A stretch of DNA of 64,000 bases. Origin: Cordylochernes scorpioides (taxonomy: Eukaryota; Arthropoda; Arachnida; Pseudoscorpiones; Chernetidae). Positions 14,201 through 26,204 of the stretch are shown here, piece by piece. Under the pieces are notes generated by a model. The model did not search any database. It was not told the DNA's origin and saw only the letters and a program-made list of their open reading frames with translations. Each line of letters opens with the position of its first letter. The first letter of the stretch is position 1. The stretch covers positions 47,675,946-47,739,945 of the forward strand of contig CP092879.1 in assembly GCA_030710605.1 (NCBI GenBank), given 5' to 3'. The position numbers and the translations under genes are program-made.

Positions 14201-17200
14201 AACTAAATAATGGCCATCCTCCCTCCTAACTGAATAATGTCCCCCCTCCCTCCGAACTAAATAATGGCCCCCATCCCTCCTAACTGAATAATGGCCCCCC
14301 TCTCACCTAACTGAATGATCGCCCCCTCCCTCCTAACTTAATGATCGCCCCCCTCCCTCCTAACTAAATAATGGCCCCCCTTCCTCCTAATTAAATAATG
14401 GCCCCCATCCCTCCTAACTGAATAATGGCCCCCCTCTCTCCTAACTGAATAATGGCCCCCCCTCCCTCCTAATTGAATAATGGCCCAACTCCCTCCTAAC
14501 TGAATAATGGCCCCCCTCCCTCCTAACTAAATAATGGCCTTCCTCCCTCCTAACTGAATAATGGCCCCCCTCCCTCCTAACTAAATAATGGCCCCCATCC
14601 CTCCTAACTGAATAATTGCCCCCCTGTCTCCTAACTGAATGATCGCCCCCCTCCCTCCTAACTTAATGATCGCCCCCCTCCCTCCTAACTAAATAATGGC
14701 CCCCTCCCTCCTAATTAAATAATGACCCCCCTCCCTCCTAAATGAATAATAGCCCCATTCTTTCCTAACGAAATAATGGCCTCCCTCCCTCCTAACTGAA
14801 TAATAGCCCCCCTCCCTCCAAACTGTATAATAGCCCCCCTCCCTCCTAGCTGAATAATGGCCCCCCTCCCTCCTAACTAAATCATGGCCACCCTCCCTCT
14901 TTACTAAATAATAGCCCCCCTCCCTCCTCACTGAATAATGGCCCCCCTCCTCCTAACTAAATAATTATCCCTCCCTCCTTACTAAATAATCGCCCCCCAC
15001 CCTCCTAACTGAATAATGGCCCCCCTCCCTCCTAACTGAATAATTACCCCCCTCCCTCCTAACTAAATAATTACCCCCCTCCTTCCTAACTAAATAATAG
15101 CCCCCTTCCCTTCTAACTAAATGATAGCCCCCCTCCCTCCTAACTAAATAATAGACTCTCTCCTCCTAACTAAATAATAGCCCCCCTCCCTCCTAACTTA
15201 AAATAGCCCCCCTCTCTTCTAACTAAATAATAGCCCCCCCCCCCTCCTAGTTAAATAATCGCCCCCCTCCTTCCTAGCTGAATAATGGCCCCAATCCCTC
15301 CTAGCTTAATAATCGCCCCCCTTCCTCCTAGCTCAATAATCGCCCCCCTCCCCTCCTAAATAAATAATCACCCCCTCCCCTCCTAGCTGAATAATTACCC
15401 CACCCTCCTAAATAAATAATGACCCCCTTCCTCCTAACTGAATAATGGCTCCCCTCCCTCCTAACTGAATAATAGCCCCCCCTACCTCCTAACTGAATAA
15501 TGGCTCCCCTCCCTCCTAACTGAATAATAGCCCCCCCTACCTCCTAATGAATAATGGCCCCCCTCCCTCTTAACTGAATAATAGCCCCCTCCCTCCTAAC
15601 TAAATAATAGCCCCACTCTTTCCTAACTATATAATAGCCGATCTACCTCCTAACTGAATAATGGCCCCCCTCCCTCCTAACTGAATAATAGCCTCCCTCC
15701 CTCCTAACTAAATAATAGCCCTCCTCCCTCCTAACTATATGATAGCCCCCTCCCTCCTAACTAAATAATTGCCCCCCTCCCTCCTAACTAAATAATAGCC
15801 TCTCCCTCCTAACTAAATAATGGCCCCCATCCCTCCTAACTTAATAATCGTCCCCCTCCCTCCTAACTGAATAATTGCCCCGCTCCCTCCTAACTGAATA
15901 ATCGCCCCCCTCCCTCCTAACTGAATAATGGCCCCCTCCCTCCTAACTGAAAAATGGCCCTTCTCCCTCCTAACTGAATAATGCCCCCCCTCCCTCCTAA
16001 CTGAAAAATGGCCCTTCTCCCTCCTAACTGAATAATGCCCCCCCTCCCTCCTAACTGAATAATGGCCCCCCTCCCTTCTAACTGAATAATGGCCCACCAC
16101 CTTCCTAGCTAAAAATTCGCCCACTTCTCCCTCCTAGCTGAATAATACTCCCACCCTCCTACCTGAATAATGGCCCCTCTCCCTCCTAACTGAATAATCG
16201 CCCCCTCCCTCCTAACTGAATAAAGGCCCCCCTCCCTCTTAACTAAATAATGGCCATCCTCCCTCCTAACTGAATAATGGCCCCCCTCCCTCCTAACTTA
16301 ATAATGTCCTCCATCCCTCCTAACTGAATAATGGCCCCCCTCTCTCCTAACTGAATAATGGCCCCCCCTCCCTCCTAAATGAATAATGGCCCCACTCCCT
16401 CATAACTGAATAAAGGCCCCCTCCCTCCTAACTAAATAATGGCCATCCTCCCTCCTAACTGAATAATGGCCCCCCTCCCTCCTAACTAAATAATGGCCCC
16501 CATCCCTCCTAACTGATTAATGGCCCCCCTCTCTCCTAACTGAATGATCGCCCCCTCCCTCCTAACTTAATGATCGCCCCCCTCCCTCCTAACTAAATAA
16601 TGGCCCCCCCTCCCTCCTAATTAAATAATGACCCCCTCCCTCTTAACTGAATAATAGCCCCACTCCTTCCTAACTAAATAATGGCCTCCCTCCCTCCTAA
16701 CTGAATAATAGCCCCCCTCCCTCCTAACTGTATAATAGCCCCCCTCCCTCCTAACTGAATAATGGCCCCCCTCCCTCCTAACTAAATAATGGCCACCCTC
16801 CCTCTTTACTAAATAATAGCCCCCCTCCCTCCTCACTGAATAATTGCCCCCCCTCCTCCTAACTAAATAATTGCCCCCTCCCTCCTTACTAAATAATCGC
16901 CCCCCTCCCTCCTAACTGAAAAATGGCCCCCTCCCTCCTAACTGAATAAGGCCCCCTCCCTCCTAACTGAATAATTGCCCCCCTCCCTCCTAACTAAATA
17001 ATGGCCCCCCTCCTTCCTAACTAAATAATAGCCCCCTTCCCTTCTAACTAAATGATAGACCCTCTCCTCCTAACTAAATAATAGCCCCCCTCCCTCCTAA
17101 CTTAAAATAGCCCCCCTCTCTTCTAACTAAATAATAGCCCCTCTCCGTCCTAGTTAACTAATCGCCCCCATCCTTCCTAGCTGAATAATGGCCCCAATCC

Positions 17201-18340
17201 CTCCTAGCTTAATAATCGCCCCCCCTCCCTCCTAGCTGAATAATCGCCCCCCTCCCCTCCTAAATAAATAATCGCCCCTCCCCTCCTAGCTGAATAATTG
17301 CCCCACCCTCCTAAAAAAATAATGGCCCCCTTCCTCCTAACTGAATAATGGCCCCCCTCCCTCCTAACTAAATAATGGCCACCTCCTTCCTAATTAAATA
17401 ATGACCCCCTCCCTCCTAACTGAATAATAGCCCCACACCTTCCTAACTAAATAATGGCCTCCCTCCCTCCTAACTGAATAATAGCCCCCCTCCCTCCTAA
17501 CTGTATAATAGCCCCCCTCCCTCCTAACTGAATAATGGCCCCCCTCACTCCTAACTAAATATTGGCCACCCTCCCTCTTTACTAAATAATAGCCCCCCTC
17601 CCTCCTCACTGAATAATGGCCCCCCTCCTCCTAACTAAATAATTGCCCCCTCCCTCCTTACTAAATAATCGCCCCCCTCCCTCCTAACTGAAAAATGGCC
17701 GCCTCCCTTCTAACTGAATAATGGCCCCCCTCCCTCCTAACTGAATAATTGCCCCCCTCCCTCCTAACTAAATAAAGGCCCCCCTCCTTCCTAACTAAAT
17801 AATAGCCCCCTTCCCTTCTAACTAAATGATAGACCCTCTCCTCCTAACTAAATAATAGCCCCACTCCCTCCTAACTATATAATAGCCCACCTACCTCCTA
17901 ACTGAATAATGGCCCCCCTCCCTCCTAACTGAATAATAGCCCCCCTCCCTCCTAACTAAATAATATCCCCCCTCCCTCCTAACTATATGATAGCCCCCTC
18001 CCTCCTAAATGAATAATTGTCCCCCTCTCTCATAACTAAATAATCGCCCACTCCCTCCTAACTGAATAATCGCCCCCGTCCCTCCTAACTGAATAATCCA
18101 CCCCTCCCTCCTAACTGAATATTCGCCCCCTCCCTCCTAACTGAATAATTGTCCCCCTCCTTCCTAACTGAATAATGCCCCCCTCCCTGCTATCTAAATA
18201 ATCGCCCTCCTCCCTTCTATCTAAATAATGGCCCCCTTCCCTTCTAACTGAATAATTGCCTCCCTCCCTCTTAACTAAATAATCGCTTCCCTCCCTCCTA
18301 TCTGAATAATCGCCCCCATACCTCCTAACTGAATAATGGC
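8211..18340. repeat. Two ~5.1-kb higher-order blocks in tandem
   Basis: Block 8,211-13,320 is repeated at about 13,345-18,340. Matching landmarks lie 5,127 bp apart (9,562 and 14,689), 5,124 bp (10,689 and 15,813) and 5,018 bp (11,603 and 16,621; 12,376 and 17,394). The drop of about 106 bp comes from an indel near 15,980-16,090, where one two-unit piece is duplicated and several units are lost. Copies differ mostly in the length of C runs, so the duplication is recent. Confidence 0.85.
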
Positions 18341-18419
18341 CACCCTCCCTCCTAACTAAACAATGCCCCCCCCCCTCTCCCAACTGAATAATCGCCCTTC
18401 CGTTCTTCCTATTTAAATA

Positions 18420-18546
18420 ACACTGATAGACAAAACTTAAGGAAGTTGAACCTTATAGCATATATATATATATCTCAGAGTTATTGTCTAAATCCCGATA
18501 TATATATGCTATAAGGTACAACTTGCTTAAGTTGTATCTATCAGTG
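18420..18546. mobile_element. Palindromic Tc1-like MITE inside satellite, copy 2
   Basis: This 127-bp hairpin nearly matches the copy at 1,426, with a few substitutions and TA-run differences. It sits in identical satellite flanks (TTCTTCCTATTTAAATA on the left, ATCGCCCC on the right). It is therefore a duplicated copy of one insertion and not an independent hop. Confidence 0.85.
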
Positions 18547-21500
18547 TAATCGCCCCCTCTCCTAACTATATAATCGCCCCCTTCCTCCTATCTAAATAAT
18601 CACCCTCTTCCCTCCTATCAAATTATCGCCCCCATTCCTCCTATCTAAATAATAGCCCCCCACCTCCTAACTGAATAATCTCCCCCCTCCCTCCTAACTA
18701 AATAAAAGCCCCCTCCCTCCTAAATGAATAATTGTTCCACTCTCTCCTAACTAAATAATCGCCCACTCCCTCCTAACTGAAAAATCGCCCCCTCCCTCTT
18801 ATCTGAATAATCCCCCCCTCCCTCCTAACTAAATATTCGCCCCCTGCCTACTAACTGAAAAATTGTCCCCCTCCTTCCTAACTGAATAATGCCCCCCCCC
18901 CTCCCTGCTATCTAAATAATCGCCCCCCTCCTTCCTATCTAAATAATGCCCCCTTCCTTTTAACTGAATAATCGCCCCCTCCCTCCTTTCTAAATTATCG
19001 GCTCCCTGCCTCCTATCTAAATAATGCCCCCTCCCTCCTTACTGAATAATCGACACCCTTCCTCCTATCTTAATAATCGCCCCCCCTCCCTCCTATCTAA
19101 ATGATCGCCCACCTTCCTCTTAACTGAATAATCCCTCCCCTCCCTCTTAACTGAATATTCGCCCCCCTCCCTTCTATCTGAATAATGGTCCCCCTCCCTC
19201 CTAACAGAATAATCGCCCCCATCTCTCTTAACTAAATCATCGCCCCCTCTCTCCTAACTGAATAATCGCCCCCTCCCTCTCAACTAAATAATCTTCCCCC
19301 CCCCTCCTATCTAAATATTCGCCCCCCTACCTCCTAACTGAATAATCGTTCCCTCTCTCCTATATAAATAATGTCCCCCCTCCCTCCTAACTGAATAATC
19401 ACCCACCTCCCTCCTAACTAAATAATCGCCTCTTCCCTCCTAACTGAATAATAGCCCCCACCCTCCTAAATGAATAATTGTTCCACTCTCTCTTAACTAA
19501 ATAATCGCCCACTCCCTCCTAACTGAAAAATCGCCCCCCTCCCTCTTATCTGATTAATCCCCCCTCCCTCCTAAATGAATATTCGCCCCTTCCCTTCTAA
19601 CTGAAAAATTGTCCCCTCCTTCCTAACTGAATAATGCCCCCCCCCTGCTATCTAAATAATCGCCCCCCTCCCTTCTATCTAAATAATGGCCCCCCTCCCT
19701 TCTAACTGAATAATCGCCCCCTCCCTCCTTTCTAAATTAATGCCCCCTGCCTCCTATCTAAATAATGGCCCCCTCCCTCCTATCTAAATAATCGCCCCCC
19801 TCCCTTCTATCTAAATAATGGCTCCCTCCCTCCTATCTAAATAATGCTTCTCCCTCCTAACTGAATTATCGACACCCTTCCTCCTATCTTAATAATCGCC
19901 CCCCTCACTCCTATCTAAATGATTGCCCACCTTCCTCTTAACTGAAAAATCGCCCCCCCTCCCTCTTAACTGAATATTCGCCCCCCTCCCTTCTATCTAA
20001 CTAATGGCCCCCCTCCCTCCTAACTAAATAATTGCCCCCCTCCCTCCTAACTAAATAATAGCCTCTCCCTCCTAACTGAATAATGGCCCCCATCCCTCCT
20101 AACTTAATAATCACCCCCTCCCTCCTAACTGAATAATTGCCCCGCTCCCTCCTAACTGAATAATCGCCCCCCTCCCTCCTAACTGAATAATGGCCCCCTC
20201 CCTCCTAACTGAAAAATGGCCCCCCTCCCTCCTAACTGAATAATGGCCCCCCTCCCTCCTAACTAAATAATGACCCCCTCCCTCCTAACTAAAAAATAGC
20301 CCCCCTCCCTCCTAACTAAATAATGGTCCCACTCCCTCCTAACAGAATAATGGCCCCCCTCCCTCCTAAATGAATAATGGCCCACCACCTTCCTAGCTAA
20401 AAATTCGCCCACTTCTCCCTCCTAGCTGAATAATACTCCCACCCTCCTACCTGAATAATGGCCCCTCTCCCTCCTAACTGAATAATCGCCCCCTCCCTCC
20501 TAACTGAATAAAGGCCCCCCTCCCTCTTAACTAAATAATGGCCATCCTCCCTCCTAACTGAATAATGGCCCCCCTCCCTCCTAACTAAATAATGTCCTCC
20601 ATCCCTCCTAACTGAATAATGGCCCCCCTCTCTCCTAACTGAATAATGGCCCCCCTCCCTCCTAACTGAATAATGGCCCCACTCCCTCATAACTGAATAA
20701 AGGCCCCCTCCCTCCTAACTAAATAATGGCCATCCTCCCTCCTAACTGAATAATGGCCCCCCTCCCTCCTAACTAAATAATGGCCCCCATCCCTCCTAAC
20801 TGATTAATGGCCCCCCTCTCTCCTAACTGAATGATCGCCCCCTCCCTCCTAACTTAATGATCGCCCCCCTCCCTCCTAACTAAATAATGGCCCCCCTCCC
20901 TCCTAATTAAATAATGACCCCCTCCCTCTTAACTGAATAATAGCCCCACTCCTTCCTAACTAAATAATGGCCTCCCTCCCTCCTAACTGAATAATAGCCC
21001 CCCTCCCTCCTAACTGTATAATAGCCCCCCTCCCTCCTAACTGAATAATGGCCCCCCTCCCTCCTAATTAAATAATGGCCACCCTCCCTCTTTACTAAAT
21101 AATAGCCCCCCTCCCTCCTCACTGAATAATTGCCCCCCTCCTCCTAACTAAATAATTGCCCCCTCCCTCCTTACTAAATAATCGCCCCCCTCCCTCCTAA
21201 CTGAAAAATGGCCCCCTCCCTCCTAACTGAATAATGGCCCCCCTCCCTCCTAACTGAATAATTGCCCCCCTCCTTCCTAACTAAATAATAGCCCCCTTCC
21301 CTTCTAACTAAATGATAGACCCTCTCCTCCTAACTAAATAATAGCCCCCCTCCCTCCTAACTTAAAATAGCCCCCCTCTCTTCTAACTAAATAATAGCCC
21401 CTCTCCGTCCTAGTTAACTAATCGCCCCCCCTCCTTCCTAGCTGAATAATGGCCCCAATCCCTCCTAGCTTAATAATCGCCCCCCTCCCTCCTAGCTGAA

Positions 21501-22626
21501 TAATCGCCCCCCTCCCCTCCTAAATAAATAATCGCCCCTCCCCTCCTAGCTGAATAATTGCCCCACCCTCCTAAAAAAATAATGGCCCCCTTCCTCCTAA
21601 CTGAATAATGGCCCCCCTCCCTCCTAACTAAATAATGGCCACCTCCCTCCTAATTAAATAATGACCCCCTCCCTCCTAACTGAATAATAGCCCCACACCT
21701 TCCTAACTAAATAATGGCCTCCCTCCCTCCTAACTGAATAATAGCCCCCCTCCCTCCTAACTGTATAATAGCCCCCCTCCCTCCTAACTGAATAATGGCC
21801 CCCCTCCCTCCTAACTAAATAATGGCCACCCTCCCTCTTTACTAAATAATAGCCCCCCTCCCTCCTTACTAAATAATCGCCCCCCTCCCTCCTAACTGAA
21901 AAATGGCCGCCTCCCTTCTAACTGAATAATGGCCCCCCTCCCTCCTAACTGAATAATTGCCCCCCTCCCTCCTAACTAAATAAAGGCCCCCCTCCTTCCT
22001 AACTAAATAATAGCCCCCTTCCCTTCTAACTAAATGATAGACCCTCTCCTCCTAACTAAATAATAGCCCCACTCCCTCCTAACTATATAATAGCCCACCT
22101 ACCTCCTAACTGAATAATGGCCCCCCTCCCTCCTAACTGAATAATAGCCCCCCTCCCTCCTAACTAAATAATATCCCCCCTCCCTCCTAACTATATGATA
22201 GCCCCCTCCCTCCTAAATGAATAATTGTCCCCCTCTCTCATAACTAAATAATCGCCCACTCCCTCCTAACTGAATAATCGCCCCCGTCCCTCCTAACTGA
22301 ATAATCCACCCCTCCCTCCTAACTGAATATTCGCCCCCTCCCTCCTAACTGAATAATTGTCCCCCTCCTTCCTAACTGAATAATGCCCCCCTCCCTGCTA
22401 TCTAAATAATCGCCATCCTCCCTTCTATCTAAATAATGGCCCCCTTCCCTTCTAACTGAATAATTGCCTCCCTCCCTCTTAACTAAATAATCGCTTCCCT
22501 CCCTCCTATCTGAATAATCGCCCCCATACCTCCTAACTGAATAATGGCCACCCTCCCTCCTAACTAAACAATGGCCCCCCCCTCTCCCAACTGAATAATC
22601 GCCCTTCCGTTCTTCCTATTTAAATA

Positions 22627-22753
22627 ACACTGATAGACAAAACTTAAGGAAGTTGAACCTTATAGCATATATATATATATCTCAGAGTTATTGTCTAAAT
22701 CCCGATATATATATGCTATAAGGTACAACTTCCTTAAGTTGTATCTATCAGTG
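22627..22753. mobile_element. Palindromic Tc1-like MITE inside satellite, copy 3
   Basis: This 127-bp hairpin has the same flanks and TA borders as copies 1 and 2. It lies 4,207 bp after copy 2, which fixes the size of the last block duplication. Confidence 0.85.
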
Positions 22754-25010
22754 TAATCGCCCCCTCTCCTAACTATATAATCGCCCCCTTCCTCCTATCT
22801 AAATAATCACCCTCTTCCCTCCTATCAAATTATCGCCCCCATTCCTCCTATCTAAATAATAGCCCCCCACCTCCTAACTGAATAATCTCCCCCCTCCCTC
22901 CTAACTAAATAAAAGCCCCCTCCCTCCTAAATGAATAATTGTTCCACTCTCTCCTAACTAAATAATCGCCCACTCCCTCCTAACTGAAAAATCGCCCCCT
23001 CCCTCTTATCTGAATAATCCCCCCCTCCCTCCTAACTAAATATTCGCCCCCTGCCTACTAACTGAAAAATTTTCCCCCTCCTTCCTAACTGAATAATGCC
23101 CCCCCCCCCCTCCCTGCTATCTAAATAATCGCCCCCCTCCTTCCTATCTAAATAATGCCCCCTTCCTTTTAACTGAATAATCGCCCCCTCCCTCCTTTCT
23201 AAATTATCGGCTCCCTGCCTCCTATCTAAATAATGCCCCCTCCCTCCTTACTGAATAATCGACACCCTTCCTCCTATCTTAATAATCGCCCCCCCTCCCT
23301 CCTATCTAAATGATCGCCCACCTTCCTCTTAACTGAATAATCCCTCCCCTCCCTCTTAACTGAATATTCGCCCCCCTCCCTTCTATCTGAATAATGGCCC
23401 CCCTCCCTCCTAACAGAATAATCGCCCCCATCTCTCTTAACTAAATCATCGCCCCCTCTCTCCTAACTGAATAATCGCCCCCTCCCTCTCAACTAAATAA
23501 TCTTCCCCCCCCTCCTATCTAAATATTCGCCCCCCTACCTCCTAACTGAATAATCGTTCCCTCTCTCCTATATAAATAATGTCCCCCCTCCCTCCTAACT
23601 GAATAATCACCCACCTCCCTCCTAACTAAATAATCGCCTCTTCCCTCCTAACTGAATAATAGCCCCCACCCTCCTAAATGAATAATTGTTCCACTCTCTC
23701 CTAACTAAATAATCGCCCACTCCCTCCTAACTGAAAAATCGCCCCCCTCCCTCTTATCTGATTAATCCCCCCTCCCTCCTAAATGAATATTCGCCCCTTC
23801 CCTTCTAACTGAAAAATTGTCCCCTCCTTCCTAACTGAATAATGCCCCCCCCTGCTATCTAAATAATCGCCCCCCTCCCTTCTATCTAAATAATGGCCCC
23901 CCTCCCTTCTAACTGAATAATCGCCCCCTCCCTCCTTTCTAAATTAATGCCCCCCTGCCTCCTATCTAAATAATGGCCCCCTCCCTCCTATCTAAATAAT
24001 CGCCCCCCTCCCTTCTATCTAAATAATGGCTCCCTCCCTCCTATCTAAATAATGCTTCTCCCTCCTAACTGAATTATCGACACCCTTCCTCCTATCTTAA
24101 TAATCGCCCCCCTCACTCCTATCTAAATGATTGCCCACCTTCCTCTTAACTGAAAAATCGCCCCCCTCCCTCTTAACTGAATATTCGCCCCCCTCCCTTC
24201 TATCTAACTAATGGCCCCCCTCCCTCCTAACTGAATAATCGCCCCCTTCCTCCTATCTAAATAATCGCCCCCCTCACTCCTTGCAGAATAATCGCACCCC
24301 TCCTTCCTAACTGAATTATCGCCCCCCTCCCTCCCAACTAAATAATCGCCCTTTCCTCCTAACTGAATAATCGCCCCCCTCCCTTCTATCTAAATAATCG
24401 CCCTACTCCCTCCTAACTGAATAATCACCCCTTCCCCCTTCTATCTAAATAATAGCCCCCTCCCTCCTAACTGAATAATAGCCCCTCTCCCTCCTAACTA
24501 AATAATCGCTCTCGCTCCCTCCTAACTGAATATTTGCCCCCCTCCCTCCTAACTGAATAATCGCCCTCGCTCCCTCCTAACTGAATAATGGCGCACCTCC
24601 CTCCTAACTGAATAATCGCCCCCCTCCCTCCTAAATAAATAATCGCTCCTCTCATTCCTATTTGAATAATCCCCCCCTCCCTTCTATTTAATTAATTCCC
24701 CCCTCCCTCCCTCCTAACTAAATAATCGCCCCCCTCCCTCCTAAATAAATATTCGCCCTCCTCCCTCCTAACGGAATAATCGTCACTTTCCCTCCTATCT
24801 ATATAATCGCTCCCTCCCCCTAACTGAATAATCGCCCTGTCTACCCCTTCTAACTATATAACTATCCTGCCTCACCCTCCTAACTGAATATTTGAATCCT
24901 CCCTCCCTCCTTACTGAATATTGGTTCCAACTCCTCGCTCCCCCCCTCAAGATAAATAAAACGCTCTCATTTCACCCCTAACTGGATAATCGTCTCCCCC
25001 CCTTCCTAAC

Positions 25011-25151
25011 ACTGCAAACTAATATGAACAAGAACTTTACTTTACCTATATAATAAACCTAGCGTTCCAATTGAGATACCGAATATTATTTTAAACCCAA
25101 TAGATCAAGTTAAGATATTAGGTATAAAATTCTCAAATCATATTATAAAAA
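25011..25151. other. AT-rich junction after the satellite
   Basis: Only a short AT-rich sequence separates the decayed end of the satellite from the next interspersed repeat. I see no gene or recognisable element in it. Confidence 0.6.
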
Positions 25152-25250
25152 ACTAGACGCCGACCCGGGCTTCGCCCCGGGATTGACCCGTGTGCATATC
25201 TACCCGAGTGATATATATTTAGATAAGATTTTTTTTTAAATAATTGTTTT
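25152..25250 (+). repeat. 5' end of a short interspersed repeat (CTAGAC..CCCGGG family)
   Basis: It begins CTAGACGCCGACCCGGGC and carries a GC hairpin (CCCGGG-CTTCGC-CCCGGG), then ACCCGTGTGCATATCTACCC and an AT-rich stretch. The reverse complement of 58,905-59,012 is nearly identical through this whole stretch. The other copy continues to an RTE-like tail at about 58,673, while this one loses similarity after about 25,250, so only the 5' part is present here. Elements with a CTAG start and GC hairpin are common in arthropod genomes; I do not assign a family name. Confidence 0.7.
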
Positions 25251-25496
25251 TACTCAAGGGAATGTTTGTAGTCTAGTACGTTGATATAATCAATCTATCT
25301 GAATAATAGGAAAGGTCAGGTATTTTTTTTGTAGGGTGATGCTCTGAAAAAGAACGCTATACCACTTTATCACTAAACAAATTGGCGAGTCAAAAATAAG
25401 CAACCTAAACAATCCATTAGCTTTGCAAGATAAGAACAGAAATAGAGAAATGCATTACAAAATTTTCAACACAAATCAAAATCTTTAATCCTCATT

Positions 25497-25800
25497 ATTT
25501 TTTTATTTTTATTTTTTTGCTTATCCCTAGTACACGTGGTACAGGCCATGATAAGCATGGTGGGTAGTTAGCGACTGCTTTTTACTGTAAGCGCACCACA
25601 TGTCTACACATGTGAAAGCAGTTCGACTTTGCACTTACAAATGTGCCAGAGCCCCGTTTGGTTACTTGCACTCGCTGTTGGGGTTGGACTTTTGCAAGAA
25701 TCGGGGGGCCATTGGAGCATTTTTTTTTTAAACAGAAAAAAGTGTCCAATGCGGGGATCGAACCCGGGTCGTAGTGGTCGTATTTTGTTTCTATTACATT
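25497..25800 (-). mobile_element. SINE-like element (family B), fullest copy
   Basis: Read on the minus strand it starts near 25,800. It has a pol III B-box-like GGTTCGATCC at about 25,756-25,766 within CCCGGGTTCGATCCCCGC, then a body containing AACGGGGCTCTGGCACA and GTAGACATGTGGTGCG, and ends in an A-rich tail (about 25,497-25,522, A runs broken by T). Other copies lie at 46,850-47,115 (minus), 47,330-47,496 (plus, 5' truncated, with target duplication) and 61,755-61,900 (plus, partial). A convincing A box was not found, so the head may be only partly tRNA-derived. Confidence 0.7.
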
Positions 25801-26204
25801 ACATGGAATAGTTTTTTTTTTTCTAATAAAATTTACTGACCTCTTTGTTCACTGAAACCGAAACAATGTGTATGTTAGACCACTCTTTGTTCAACCTTAC
25901 ACATTGTTTAGGTCTCTTATTAGGTGCAAGATGTATACTTATGCTAAAATGGTAATTTGGGTAAACATAGGTAAATTCATGTTGGGCCAGTATTGTTCAG
26001 CAAGCCAACACAGATATAACATTACGGTATGAAGCAAGTTGTGCTAAAACTAATATTTCCAATCAAATTATCAAAAAATAACACATACTATGTAATATAA
26101 ACACATGTATGTAAAATAAACACAATAAAATAACCAATAATTAAAAACCATAAATTTTTCTAACACAGTATACTTCTTAAGTAAGAATACCTTACCATGA
26201 AGGT
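25800..26204. other. AT-rich unique sequence
   Basis: About 400 bp with no recognisable gene, RNA or repeat. Short AT-rich strings only. Confidence 0.5.

Larger units (their letters stand above)
15790..24230. repeat. Two ~4.2-kb higher-order blocks in tandem, each with a MITE
   Basis: The block from about 15,790 to 20,030 recurs at about 20,040-24,230. Offsets are 4,286 bp (16,621 and 20,907) falling to 4,207 bp (the two MITE copies). The block overlaps the second 5.1-kb block, so at least two rounds of unequal exchange or rolling amplification with different end points are needed to explain the array. Confidence 0.8.
1..25010. repeat. 25-kb minisatellite array, ~27-bp unit, C-rich on plus strand
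   Basis: The first 25 kb is almost wholly one tandem repeat. The usual unit is about 27 bp (observed about 24-29): a C-rich half, CCCCCCTCCCTCC, followed by TAACTGAATAATGG or variants (TAACTAAATAATCG, TATCTAAATAATCG, TAGCTGAATAATTG). Length varies mainly in the C run. Roughly 900 units are present. On the minus strand each unit carries the G runs GGAGGGAGGGGGG, so any two or three neighbours offer four or more G runs, a G-quadruplex-capable layout, with an AT-rich linker. Because 27 is a multiple of three, the minus strand has open frames of up to 103 codons that repeat a 9-residue motif like REGGHYSVR. These are arithmetic by-products and not genes. The array starts before position 1 and decays between about 24,800 and 25,010. 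It could be pericentromeric or subtelomeric; the sequence does not say which. Confidence 0.97.

Noticed and set aside
4007..21122. Fifteen minus-strand frames of 68-103 codons with repeated REGGHYSVR-type motifs
   Set aside because: They arise because the satellite unit is near 27 bp (nine codons). They shift or stop wherever the C run changes length, and no start, stop or codon pattern suggests selection.
1..25010. CRISPR-like array (regular repeats with variable spacers)
   Set aside because: Units abut with no unique spacers, the variation is in homopolymer length, and the rest of the window is eukaryotic.
1..25010. Degenerate telomeric repeat, since each unit has CCTAA (inverse of arthropod TTAGG)
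   Set aside because: One pentamer per 27-bp unit is weak evidence, and no uninterrupted TTAGG run exists in the array.
25629..25811. 60-codon plus frame
   Set aside because: Antisense within SINE B; no conservation in other copies.
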